Positions 22,005 to 33,375 of a stretch of DNA of 64,000 nucleotides are shown one piece after another. The stretch's first letter is position 1; every line of letters begins with the position of its first letter. The DNA comes from Uranotaenia lowii. Its lineage: Eukaryota; Arthropoda; Insecta; Diptera; Culicidae. A program made the position numbers and the translations under genes. Under the pieces are notes generated by a model. It searched no databases and was not told the DNA's origin. It was given only the letters and a program-made list of their open reading frames with translations. The stretch lies in contig NC_073691.1 in NCBI RefSeq assembly GCF_029784155.1, positions 131,316,714 through 131,380,713 of the forward strand. Reading direction: 5' to 3'.

Positions 22005-24335
22005 TTAGCTTAGCTTAGCTTGTTTGACTACTCATATCCACGTTTAATCATTGAACTCGAAATGCTTAGTTTACAGGTTTTTTTAAATCGATTTTAGAGG
22101 AATTAAGTATTTTTTTACATTTGATTTCAAATTATACATTTCGAATTCCATGATCGCTGGCGTGGCTAAGCAGAACAAGTTCCACGTCGCCAATGGTTGC
22201 TACTCCGTGATTAATCGAGGCCATCAATTTTGCACAAAGTCCAAAAGAATGGTGCTTGGGAATTAGCACCCATTCTCATTGTACAAAACTGATGCTCTCC
22301 CTTCTTTATATGATTTATCTGATTAAAAACGGCGCCGGCCACGTTCTAGTAGTCAATGGGGAAAAGGGAAGGATTGTTTTTTTTTCCTAGATGACGGAAA
22401 GAATTAAAGAAACATAAGCTATCAAAGAACGAAAGAACATAAGCCGTAAATATCATGAATTTTTTTCGAAAAAGATACAACGGCTCACCGACAGGACTTG
22501 AACCTGCAATCTCCGCTTCAGTACAACGGCTAATTGGCTAACGCGCCGTTGTACTGAAGCGGAGATTGCAGGTTCAAGTCCTGTCGGTGAGCCGTTGTAT
22601 CTTTTTCGAAAAAATTCATGATATTTACGGCTTATGTTCTTTCGTTCTTTGATAGCTTATGTTTCTTTAATTCTTTCCGTCATCTACGAAAATGTGATTA
22701 TTTTCAGGTACAAAGATGTACCAAACGATTTCATAACATCAGTATTGAAGGATTGTTAGTTAGATACTCTTTAAGTTCAACTAGCAACCTTTCACTCCTG
22801 CATACTCCAAAAAAATTTTTTTTTGAAATAGTCAGAACCAGAGATAAGCTAATATCATCAACTATGAAAACCGTCTATACGTCTGCGAATCTATATTCAA
22901 GTATCCAAGGAAGGAGTTGTGTTAGTTGGTGAAATGTAGAGATCAGGATCCATTTTGGTAAATGGTGCGATCATAGTTTTCCTAACACCTCCTATGCTCC
23001 TAGACATTTCCTAAGGAAACTCCTATTTCTATGAGGCATTTGATAAAATGGATCGAATAAAATATTGGAGGCAAATCAATACCATCCAAATTTCTTCTTT
23101 GATAAACTTGCTCTTTTCCCTAACAGTTATCCCTATTGAAGCAAAGAGTTTTCAAAAAGGCTTTACTGTTTAAAGATGGAAAACAACTTAAAATGAAAAT
23201 TAATTATATTTTAATATTTAGACACAAATTTTCGCAAATTGTTTTTGAAAACTCTTTGATTCTTTGCTCTCCTTTGCCTCACATTTTAGAAGTCTTAAGA
23301 CCTTTGATGCTCAAAGAGTACAAATCAATGTTTTGAATAATCAAAACTTTTGAAAACATTTTCGATTTTTTTTTCTTTTTCCACCAATTTGAGTAAATAT
23401 ATTCAGCATATTATTTGATTACTTAAATTTATATGTCAGAAATTTTAATCAATTGCATGATGTTAACTCAACGTGATTAATTTGGCATACGCTATTCATC
23501 ACGTCAAGTCAACAACATGATTCATAAACCATGGTACGAAAAAGGTGTCCATACACAATATTACATGCTTTATGTAGACAAACGCCTAACTGTATGCAAT
23601 CAAAATCCGTAGGAAATAACGGCTTCTAAAGTTTTTTTTTGCGTAGAAACCTCCTACACAACTTTTTTGTCGATGAAAGATCCCCTGATGTTCTATGTTA
23701 ATTTAGAATCGTGGCTTGTTGATGAATACGGCTGATTTTAATTCCACAAACATCACTAAATTTTATAAAATATAATTCTATATTCGCGAAAAATAGAAAA
23801 TGAAACGAGTTAAGAGACAAAATACTCATCCGAAAGCATAATTGAGTTTCTTTTTTCCAGATCGCCGTCTTTAAGCAATCCAACTTTGTTTTGTAGCGAA
23901 GCGCGTAGTAACAGTGCCCATTAAATAAAATTACTTGAAATTCTTTCAATTTTCTTAAATTAAACAAAAAGCTCCTTGAGGATTATATGTGAAAGGGATG
24001 AAAATAATGAAAACATGTTACTTATCTTAAATTTAATCTGGACAACTCATCTCCAATGCATCGCTTGGATAGTGACAGAATCTGGGTTGGTCCGGAGGGC
24101 GTAGTGCTAGCCTCAGCAATCCTGTGGATTGAATGTTTTGCACTTTTTTCACTTCTGCGATTAAAATTCCCATAATAAGTAAATGAAAAAAATCACTTTG
24201 CTTCTAACTTTCACGCACAACAATTAAACTTTTCTAATTCAACCAATATTAAATCCAATTTTCGAAATAAATTTAGAAAATTTCACGACAAAAAAAAAAC
24301 GCGTGCGTCGCCCAAAAGTCATGGCTTACTCCTCC
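22005..24335 (-). mobile_element. 2.3-kb retroposon with 21-bp target duplication and TTAGC tail
   Basis: A perfect 21-bp duplication beginning ATATCACAAAACTTAA lies at 21984-22004 and 24336-24356. Just inside the left copy is a short tandem tail, TTAGCTTAGCTTAGC, so the element is inserted on the minus strand. Long duplications and short tandem tails are hallmarks of target-primed retrotransposition. Its 3' part (22030-22380) is moderately GC-rich; the remainder is AT-rich without RT motifs, and it contains the palindrome at 22388-22686. The tail and the adjacent GTAGTCA resemble the element at 58945-59589. Confidence 0.75.
22388..22686 (+). repeat. near-perfect palindrome with tRNA-like pol III unit
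   Basis: Arms of 143 and 142 nt (22388-22530, 22545-22686) are identical apart from one T in a T7/T6 run, with a 14-nt centre. Read on the plus strand, centre plus right arm form a tRNA-like unit: an A-box-like TTGGCTAACGCGCC, a B box CAGGTTCAAGTCCTG at about 22569-22583, an acceptor-like GGTGAGCC, then TTTTT at 22602-22606 as a possible pol III terminator. The whole segment would fold into a 140-bp hairpin. Confidence 0.9.
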
Positions 24336-24734
24336 ATATCACAAAACTTAATTTACGTATATAAACCTATAAGTTGCGTTTCAAATTGGCGAGAAAAAAT
24401 AGTTTATTTTTGAAAATTTCAAATGTTAGTAAAAATGTAATTTCAAAATCCAGAAATATCTAGTTTTCGAAGGCTCGCAAACAAATACCCTTCCTTATGA
24501 AATCAAAGCGTTTAGAACAAACAGGTTGATTTGTGTGAGAGTACAACTTTGTATAGTTGTAAATGTATAGTTTGGGTGTAGTTTTTGTTGTTGTTTAAGG
24601 TAAATTTTTGATATTTAAAAACTAGGGACATTTTCCAAGAGTGAGCCAGTCTAGGACAAAAGGCTAGAAACCCTATCAAATAGGGTAAAGTTTGAAGAAA
24701 AAAATAAAAGGGGAATAATGTATGGTAATTATTT

Positions 24735-25345
24735 ATTTATTATTATTTCACCTTCGACTATGTCGCACAGATGTGTACTTATTAACTAATCCTTAATCTA
24801 AAAGAACACTTGCTTAAATTAAAGTCGAAAAGGTGGTAAACATTATTAAAATGCCGACATGAATTTTCCAGAGGGTTATTAAGGCCATATTGTAAATCTT
24901 TCGTATTACGACGTATCAATCCTAGAGTAGAGAACGCCTTTGCTGTGATCGCTCCAATGTGCGTTGCGAACTTCAGCTTACAGTCAAAAACGACTCCTAA
25001 ATCCTTTATTTCGCTCTTCCGTTGAAGCGTAGTTTGATCCATTCTATAGTCGAAGAAGATTGGATTTCGTGCTCTAGTAAATGACACAGTATTGCATTTC
25101 CCTGCATTTGCTTGCATTCCGTTTGTGTTGCACTATTTCAACAAAGTGCCGATATCTTTTTGAAGAACATAACAGTCTAACGGACATGTTATCGTTCTGA
25201 ATATTTTCAGGTCGTCAGCGTATAGCAGTTTCGATGAGTGTAAGCATGAGAGAGCATAAGTCGTTTATAAAGAGAACGAACAATAAGGGGCCAAGATGAC
25301 TTCCTTGTGGCACACCTGAGGATATCTGAAAAGTGCCGAGGGCCT
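24735..25345 (-). pseudogene. 5'-truncated non-LTR reverse transcriptase fragment
   Basis: On the minus strand this begins in the palm domain of an RT with SSGVPQGSHLGPLLF, continues to YADDLKIFRTITCPLDC containing the catalytic ADD, and then to MQANAGKCNTVSFTRARNP and KDLGVVFDCKLKFATHIGAI. It ends as the 15629 fragment does (NNPLENSCRHFNNVYHLF). An untranslated 3' region ends in TAA/TTA-rich repeats near 24735. One stop and a frameshift break it. The clade is probably Jockey/CR1-like, but I cannot assign it firmly. Confidence 0.75.
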
Positions 25346-25740
25346 AAGGAATTGAATGGAGGCAAAATTTTAAACAAAATCGATTTTTAAATAAAATTTA
25401 AAGTAATAATTTTCTGCAACCATGTTTTACGTTTATAGGAGTTCAGTACTAGTTTCGAAAATAAGAACATGCAACATTCCCCTTAAATGAAAAAATATTG
25501 AAAAAAATGTCAATCTTACCCCGGATTACGGTACTTACTTTTGTCCCATTAAATTGTGATTATCAAAAGTAAACCAGGTATAAACCATTTGTTTATAATT
25601 TTTCCAAAAAAAACCTCACCGTAGTCTTAAGGAACTCAAATAGTATCAGTAAGTACAGTTTGTTTCATAAAACATTCATTTTATAAGGCACAAGAGCAAA
25701 TTGGAAATTGTTTTTGATTACTTACTTTTGTCACAGACTG

Positions 25741-27599
25741 TATATGAACTCGGAAATTACTGGACCAATTTCCTATGATAGATTGAAATTTAAACATTAA
25801 CACTGATTTAGCACAAAAGAATATTTGAGTTCGAGAAGTTTTTTGAGACCCATCACACTCCTCTATATTAGATTAATCAACATTGCAGAAATGGTATCGC
25901 TCAAATTGCATTTAATAAGAAGACCAATCTATCTTGAATTTATAAAGAACATTTTTCAGAAAGTTGTAAGCAGTTTTCACCCGACAAAAAAGGACAAAGA
26001 TAACGTTCTAAAAATCTAAAATTTACACCGGATAAAGTTTAAGACATTGAGAATTGTTAGTATTGTTAACTCAAAATTGATGGATTCACTAATTATTGTA
26101 AATGAACATTTAACTATTTGTTGTAAATGAACATGCTGCAAGGTGTAGCACTAATTCTAACAGTAACAGCGAAAAAAAAATTTAAGGTAAATAAATATAG
26201 GACAATAACCAACGTCATTATTTCCAAAGAATTTTGAAAGAATTCAGAGCTACTACAAAGTGATTCAATGTAAATCAATTTGATCTCGATCCTATAGATT
26301 TACAAACACTTCTCAAGAGTTACTTAATTTCCTTTGAATTTATTTTTTTAAATCGGTAAATTCCTGCCAATATTGACACTGAGAGGTTTGACTTTCCTTT
26401 TCAGCACATCGCTGTCATACTCAAAGTCATTTAAAGCGGAAATAACTAAGTTCGACGATCGGCCCACTAATCAAGCATACTTCGTGCTGCGCCCTAAACC
26501 CTGAAAATAAGTTATCAGTAACCCGACCCGAGTCGTAATATTTGCATTCAGTTGTACACACCTCATCGGTGACTGATGGTAATTTTCTTTGAACAAAAAC
26601 TTTGTTTTTGGACGCATATATCAATGAATCAACAAACGCGATGCGCGATCTGTTGCCAACATTCGATCCCCGTATCGATCCTGGCATTTGTTCCCTGTTA
26701 TCTATTTCCGGTTTGAATTTTACTTGTTTCCAACAATTTCAAAGCCATTGCTCAGTTGGGAAGTTATGCACTGTGTAGTTAATTAGTTTTCAGTCGGGCG
26801 CGAAACTTCTCGGATCGGTGAAATAGTGCGTAAGTTGTTAGTTTGGTGGAAAAATTAAGAAAATTGTGTATAAAAATCTTCATAAGTGACTGTTGATGGT
26901 AAGTTGAATGTAAAAATGTTACTTGCAACCTATATCTAATCTTTACAACTGTACGTTGGGCGTAATGAAGAAAAAATTAATATATTTAAACTTCAATTAG
27001 TTGAATTGGAATGGGCTTTGTTTGTTTACAGAGGATTTTAACCATCTTGGTTATTCCCCTTTTCGGAATCGAAAAATTGCAATAAGTGTATTCGAAACCC
27101 AGGCTAAAATCGCTTAGCTAATTCGATTGACTGACTACATAACGACAGCTCAACAACTTAAAAATGGGAAAGGACTTTTCCGCACTTAACCTTATTCTAA
27201 AGGGTGGCAACGTGAAAGTGATACACTTTGTTTATTGCATTAAACTCAAATCATTTGTTATTTCTATTCGGAATCAATTTAAATCTGTAAGTAGTATAAT
27301 TACCAACCAAGTACTTGAGCTCAAATTTTTCATCTTGATGTTTAATAACGGCCTTTGAATGCTTTTCGGAGTCTTCACAAGCCGCACGCGCGAGTTAGTT
27401 CGGCATTTCGTCCCAAATCTTCACGTAAAGTAAAAATCGATCACAGTTGTACCGGATAAGTTTTTTTAATAATGACTGTCCGCCAACTGCATCGTTGATA
27501 TAAGTCGCGAATGACATAAAGATGTTAAAACAACTGTAATCGAAACAAAAAAATCTATTCTCAGCTTCCTTAGTGAATTTTTTTCAAGCTCTTAAGAAT
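25741..27599. other. unassigned region with a candidate promoter near 26.7 kb
   Basis: AT-rich DNA without a recognised protein. A small direct repeat (GTAAATGAACAT twice) lies at 26099-26134. At 27524-27557, TGTTAAAACAACTGTAATCGAAAC followed by an A run resembles the R1-like element's 3' end at 19674-19707, so it may be a remnant of another copy's tail. Confidence 0.35.
26792..26898 (+). promoter_or_regulatory. candidate transcription start and non-coding first exon
   Basis: TTCAGTCGGG at 26790 matches the insect initiator consensus (TCAKTY). It is followed by GC-richer sequence containing CGCGAAAC and GGATCGG, then an in-register donor, GATG|GTAAGT, ending an exon at 26898. The composition stands out from the AT-rich flanks. 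No downstream coding exon was recognised, so this is inference from signals only. Confidence 0.3.
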
Positions 27600-27840
27600 T
27601 GTTTTACAGCCTTTTTCCCGAAGCATGTTTTTTTTTTCAAAAAAAACAATCTTCGACTTTGAATAACTTTAAAATTAGCTGAAAATTGTCTGAGAATCAT
27701 ATGAGTCACATTACAAGCTTTTCAAAACTAAGTTTTTCTTAGAAATCGGTAGAGAAACTAGAGAGTTTTAGCGAAAGTGTTTGCCGTCATTTGACTGCTC
27801 GCGGTTTAAATAGGTATATACAAAGTGTTGGTATGTTTAG
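27600..27840. repeat. dispersed repeat family, copy 2
   Basis: Shares GAAGCATGTTTTTTT, GACTTTGAATAA, AAAATTGTCTGAGAATCAT and TTTTCAAAACTAA with the copy at 20095, and the TCATTTGACTGCTCGCGGTTTAAA to GGTATGTTT end with the copy at 32695. No coding capacity. Confidence 0.5.
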
Positions 27841-29645
27841 TGTTAATTTTCAAGTCTTGTGTATAACTTCTCACGCCTTATGTTTTATATTTCACTAGCT
27901 TGACCCAGTCGGCTACACCTTTCAAAAACAAATTATATTTTCAGAAATTATTCAAATTTTTATTGTTTTGCTGGCATAATGTTGAATCAAATTATAACAT
28001 AATTCAGAAGCAACCGCTATAAAATAAGAGCTGCAGCTGGAGTTTCAAATTGCAATAAAAAGATGACTTAAACTAATTCTCTGAATCTTGATCTATAAAT
28101 TTGTGTTAAAGGTCTGATAATTTTTATCTGTTTCTCTAAGCTTCGCTTTGAAAAAGGAGGGTCTCAAATTATTCGTACGCAAACAACCTAACTTATAAAA
28201 CATGGTTATTTTTGCTTGATATGTTCTGGATTTATGCTGAAAAACTGATAAGAGATACCCCCCCTCCTCCCCTGTCCTTCCCATCACTCCCAGCTGAATG
28301 GAGATCATGGTCTTTAATAATCATACCCATTTTTTCGTACCCAAAAATCCTCTTATATCAACTGTAAAGGGTAAGGGTCTATCAATCGTAGAAACACATC
28401 TCGTGACCAAATACCTTTCCATGCCATATTTGTTTCCATTTGTTGGCTTCGTCAGCATAAATTTAGAACTTATGCTAACAAAATTGTATTCGGCCTACCA
28501 TCCCCCTTCCGTTCTTCCCAATATTCATAGAAATAAGTTTCGTACTCAAATACCCTTTTGATGCCAAATTTTGTTTCATTTGCTCGATTAATACTCGAGT
28601 TATGCAAAAAATGTGTATGGAAGCCCCCTTTTCCCCCTTTATGTCATTCCGCTGAAAAAAGGCAGAGGTTCAATTAACCATGGAATCATTCCTCGTATCC
28701 AAATACCCTCACACGCCAAATATGGTTCCATTTGCTAGATCGACTCTCCAGTTATAATGAAAATTGTAAGGGAGACAACCTCCACCCCCCCCCCTCGCCC
28801 CTCCCCCATTTCATTCCCTTTTTGATAACCAAATATTCATAGAAGTATATCTCGTTCCCAAATATCGTTGCATGCCAAATAAGGTTCCATTTGCTGTTGT
28901 AGTTCTCGAGTTATGCAGTAAAAATTGTATGAAACTCCCCTCCCTCTTTCCTTTCTCCTCGCTGGAAGAAGGAAGGGATCTCAAATAATCATTAGAACAT
29001 TTCTCGTTCCGGAATAGTCTTTCATGTCAAATTTGGTTTTATTTGCTTAATTAGTTTGCCAGCTATTCAATTTTTTTTAAAAGGTCCCCTCCTTTATATC
29101 TTTCTACTGAAAAGAGGAGGGGCTCTCAAATAATCATAGAAATATTATTCGAATCCAAATATCCTCACATGTCAAATTTGGTTCCATTTGCTTAATTAGT
29201 TTGCCAGTGAGGCAAAAGATTATAAAAGAGGCCCCTTCTCCCCTTTATATCTTTCTACTGGAAAAAGGTAGAGGTCTTAAATAATCATTGCAAAAATTTC
29301 GTATCCAAATACCCCCCGTGCCAAATTTGGTTCCATTTGATTAATTAGTTTTTGAGTTGTGTTAAAAATTATATAAAAGGCCCTCTTCCCCCTTTATATC
29401 CCCTTACTGGAAAAAGGAATTATACAAACATTTTACGAATCCTTATACCCTCCCATGTAAAGTTTGGTACCATTTGCTTAATTACTTTTTGAGTTATGTA
29501 AAAAATTATAAAGGAGCCCCCCCCCCCTTTATATCTCCCTACTGGAAAGAGGGAGGGGTCTCAAATAATCATAGAAATAGTTTTTGTATCCAAATACCCT
29601 CCCATGTCAAGTTTGGTACCATTTGCTCGTTCGGTTCTCCAGTTA

Positions 29646-30427
29646 AAGGGTGATACGGTCAAAATTTGGTCAGTATCAACTTTGACGTATTTCTTTCTGA
29701 CGAAGTTTGACTGCGTGGTAATGGACGACGAAACCTACGTCAAAGCCGACTACAAGCAGCTTCCGGGACAGGAGTATTATACGGCAAAACGAAGGGGGAA
29801 GGTAGCAGATATTTTCAAGCACATGAAACTGTCAAAGTTCGCGAAGAAATATCTGGTTTGGCAAGCCATCTGTACTTGTGGCTTGAAAAGCAGCATTAGC
29901 TTCCGGGACTGTCAACCAAGAAATTTACGTGAAAGAGTGTTTGGATAAACGTCTGCTGCCTTTCCTGAAGAAACACGACTGTTCCGTACTGTTTTGGCCG
30001 GATTTGGCATCTTGCCATTACGGTAAAAGGGCCATGGAGTGGTACGCCGCCAACAACGTGCAGGTGGTTCCCAAGGACAAGAACCCTCCCAACACGCCAG
30101 AGCTCCGCCCAATTGAGAAATACTGGGCTATTGTCAAGCGGAATCTAAAGAAGACCCAAAAAACTGCTAAGGAAGAGCAGCAGTTCAAGGTAAACTGACT
30201 TTCTGCGGCGAAGAAGGTGGACAAGGTGGCTGTACAAAATCTGATGGCAGGGGTTAAGCGTAAGGCCCGGCAATTCAGATTTGGAAAAGCGGAAGTCTAA
30301 CTGAATATTTTTCCTGAATTTTATACTAATTAAACTTGAAAAAGAGATTTAATTTGATTTTTTAAATAAACGATTTCACCGATTTACACGTGTTTTCCTT
30401 TGACCAAATTTTGACCTTATCACCCTT
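29646..30427 (+). mobile_element. ITmD37E-type transposon, copy 2 (internally deleted)
   Basis: Flanked by TA (29644-29645 and 30428-30429). The inverted ends are AAGGGTGATACGGTCAAAAT on the left and, read inverted, AAGGGTGATAAGGTCAAAAT on the right. A deletion joins the left end (TTTGACGTATTTCTTT) directly to the middle of the transposase (CTGACGAAGTTTGAC), removing the DNA-binding half. It inserted into a tandem unit of the Helitron-like element. Confidence 0.9.
29697..30275 (+). pseudogene. ITmD37E transposase catalytic-domain pseudogene, copy 2
   Basis: This keeps the catalytic core in two frames: VVMDDETYVKADYKQLPGQ with the first D, then VWQAICTCGLKSSISF, and in the next frame LFWPDLASCHYGKRAMEWYA with the second D and PNTPELRPIEKYWAIVKRN with the E. 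The second D and the E are separated by 37 residues (DD37E), the defining feature of the ITmD37E group. A frameshift near 29930 separates the two frames and the N-terminal DNA-binding region is deleted, so it is inactive. Confidence 0.9.
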
Positions 30428-30620
30428 TATACAAACGTTAGAATTTTGCTTGGGAGAGCCCCTCACCCATTCCTGTTAGGGGGAGGGGTCTTGAATCCTA
30501 ATAGGAACCTTCCCGGCCTCCAATATTCCCACCTGCCAAGTTTCACGTAAATTGGTTCAGTAGTTTCCGAGTCTATAGGGAACAGACAGACAGACAGACA
30601 GAAATCCATTTATATATAGA

Positions 30621-33375
30621 TGTCTCACGTCTTGCATTTTTTCACATCACACTTTCTCACAACTCACAACACGTACTATGTCCAATTGTCTCACGTCTTA
30701 TGGGCTCACATCTCATAACTTACGTCTGATGTCCCATAATTAGCATCGAACTTTTATATGTATTCTCGCCCAAAGTTGAAGTTTTATACATTTGAACACC
30801 TTTTTTGCATAGAAATAGCGCCAATTGGTACACAGTTTGGCAGCCTTCCTTTAAGTTCAGGGTTTACTTCTAGAACTCCGTTATTTATTTGTAAAGAGAG
30901 AAAAATAACTTCAATGTTGGACTATTGGGATTCAACTGGCAATCCTAGGCATCTTCTTTTTAAGTAAATCTATAATTTGGCCCATCTATTGGCATTTAAG
31001 GTGTTCGAGTTCCTAACGTTTTGATTTTTTAAACTGAAGTTTTTATTTCAAACTTTTAAAATCTTATTAGTTTTGAAAATATATAAATTGCAACATTTAT
31101 GTTACGCAATCAAACCCTACTAATTAAAATAAGAAAAAAAGGAGCTCATTCAACAAACCTATCTCTCGATGTACCTCTGCTGAATCATTCAAGGTCCTGT
31201 CGCAGTTCGAAAGAAAGCGCGTTTTTAATCGTTTCAGCCCCCGTTCGGGTTCCAGGAATTCGCAGGTGTGACCCAAAGCCATTGGCCTCCCTTGTCATAC
31301 CAGGTACCTACAAAGGTATGCATAAGTATGCACTGTTGTGCTGATTGCTGATACAGAAAATGCCAACCCTTTCGGTCAGCCACGTCACCCGAAGAACAAC
31401 AATCTACTTAGTCAATGAAACCGTGGGCCAGTTTTTCTTTCGTGCCGCTGCCATTTAACAGTTCACACACCCTAAGGGCAAGTGTATGTAACTGAGCTGG
31501 GGTAAAGAGCGAGGGGGTACTTGGGCCACCAAAATTGACGATGATTGCGTGCCAACACAACTTTCAGAAATGACCATTTTCGTGACAGGTCAACAAAACA
31601 TGCGATTTTTTTTCACCGCCAAGTATTCGAAACGAATTGGGTTTTCTTTATGAATGAAGTTACTGCAAGTGATCCATAACTCAGTAACATTCGTTATTTA
31701 CAAATAACCGAAGCTGTGTGTTATGCTGAAGAACTTTTTGGCATAGTGAAAACCCCTAATCGTATCATTTCAACAATATTAAAATGTAAATTTTGCTTAC
31801 ATTTGAATCTCAACTCAACAATCAAACGAGATTTGTTTATTTGACAAATTGATATTTTATCGGGCTCATTTGCATTCCGAACTCATCAACGGGCTAGCAT
31901 CTAGAACTCATCGGTAGTTTTAGCCTCCACCCGCGCCATTTCCACGGCAATCAATCATTTCCAAGAAATCTGTCATAAACATCACACGTGAAGCTGTTAG
32001 TTGATTAGTAGCAATGATTGGCCATTAAGCTGTACTGTTTTACTATATGTTCTAAACAAATAGGTATCTCTGGAAGGTAATTACTCGATAAGACGATTTC
32101 AGTTACTTAGTTCACTCCAGGAACTGAGAGCTTGTGAAGTCAGATGAAACTAATGCGAAAACAACTTTCAGAATTATTACATTCATTGTTGGATAATCTA
32201 AACAGAAGAAGCTGTCAGTGATTTGACCGGCAGATGCGGAACCAAATGTTTATCGTCACATTCGTACAAATACGAAACATCCGTGTATTCACACTAATGG
32301 TTTGTAATATGTAGCTACTGGCATTACAAATCGTGTCCGTCATAGAGAAAAATCAAACAATTTGATGGATTGTGTAACCATCAAACAAAACTGTAGGATT
32401 TGATAACGTCTTAATACTAAATTTGCATGGTTTACCGGTTCAGGTTATATAAATCAGATAGATATAAACCAAATATCAAAAGGAAATTAATCTCCAAATT
32501 TATAATTCCCTTAAACCGATAGAAATCTCTAGTTAATTTCAATTTTCGTGCGATTGAAGCCTCTACTTGCCGCCATTATTACCCATTTCGGAGCATCATC
32601 GAAATGTTGTTGTAATCTAAAGGTATGTCCAGTTAGAATCCGGAATCATGTATTGGGTTTTAACTGCACTGAAAGTGAACGCTGCAATAATTCAAAGTTC
32701 TTCGACTTTCAATGAATTTGAAATAAATGATTGTAGTTGAATATTGTCAAAAATCATATTTGAGTCACGTCACAAGTTTTCCAAAACTATAAATTTAGTT
32801 AAAAATCGGTTAAGAACAAGAGAGTTTAAGCAGAAAAAAATGTTAAGGGTCATTTGACCCCCGGCGGTATAAAAAGGCATGTCGGTATGTTTGGATTGAT
32901 TTTCTAATATTTTCTGACATTGAATACTTAATCATCTTTTTATTGGATATCTTGATTTTTTTTTTTTTTTTGAATATGTTGAGTTCCAGATGCCTGAATC
33001 TATTTACCTAAATTCTGGTAAATTTATCTAAATTCTTAGTCAAAATTTTCAGTCCTATCTCAAAAATGCATGTCTTTATTCGGTTTTTCAATTTGAAATG
33101 CTACTGGTTTAGGTAAAAAATGTATAAAAGTATCATACAAAACTTGGCAACTTTTTACTCCTTCTGCGTTCTGTGCGTTTATCAATTAACCAAAAAAAAA
33201 TGGCATCTTATTGTATTTTTTTTTGTTTCCGGCATTTTTTCCCGCAAGGGACAATTCCCGATTTTCAAAAGTTAAAATTGAGCTAAATTAGAAGAAAGTA
33301 TTTTCTAAAACAAATAGATAAGTACTTTGAAGTTACGTCGTTTGTCAGAAATTTGATGTTTGATTTTTGAACTTA
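30621..33375. other. unassigned intergenic DNA with one dispersed repeat
   Basis: Minor TCTCACRTCTTA/CTCACA repetition occurs at 30620-30735. A GC-richer stretch (31140-31560) lacks a convincing reading frame. A diverged dispersed repeat copy lies at 32695-32900. A T16 tract lies near 32950. No gene was recognised. Confidence 0.35.
32695..32900. repeat. dispersed repeat family, copy 3
   Basis: Related to 20095-20260 and 27600-27840 through GAATATTGTCAAAAATCATA, TTTGAGTCACGTCACAAG and the end GGTCATTTGACCCCCGGCGG followed by TATAAA and GGTATGTTT. It contains the short palindrome GGTCATTTGACC. Non-coding. Confidence 0.5.

Larger units (their letters stand above)
21286..25740. mobile_element. 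Tc1-like inverted ends bounding 4.45 kb
   Basis: The left end CAGTCAGTGACAAAAGT follows TA (21284-21285). The inverse of the right end reads CAGTCTGTGACAAAAGT and is followed by TA (25741-25742). Similarity extends inward about 110 nt, including ATGAATGTTTTATGAAA and CTGTACTTACTGATACTATT. This could be one Tc1/mariner-type element filled by later insertions, or two separate solo copies in opposite orientation. No transposase frame is seen between the ends. Confidence 0.45.
27895..30620 (-). mobile_element. Helitron-like element A with internal tandem units
   Basis: Read on the minus strand it starts TCTATATATAAATGG and ends GGGTCAAGCTAG, the TC...CTAG ends of Helitrons. The bases outside are A and T, as expected for insertion at AT. 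The interior (about 28300-29640) is an imperfect array of roughly 150-bp units, each with a block like CCAAATTTGGTTCCATTTGCT, a GAGTTATG block and a C-rich CCCCTCCCCC block. No helicase is present. It contains the ITmD37E copy at 29646-30427 and a short GACA microsatellite near the TC end. Confidence 0.7.

Noticed and set aside
22520..22600. Functional tRNA gene
   Set aside because: The B box and acceptor-like end are good, but the 5' half does not close a normal cloverleaf and the unit is part of a palindromic repeat.
28300..29640. CRISPR-like array
   Set aside because: Units are about 150 bp, imperfect, without unique spacers between exact repeats, and occur in Helitron-like elements of a eukaryotic genome.
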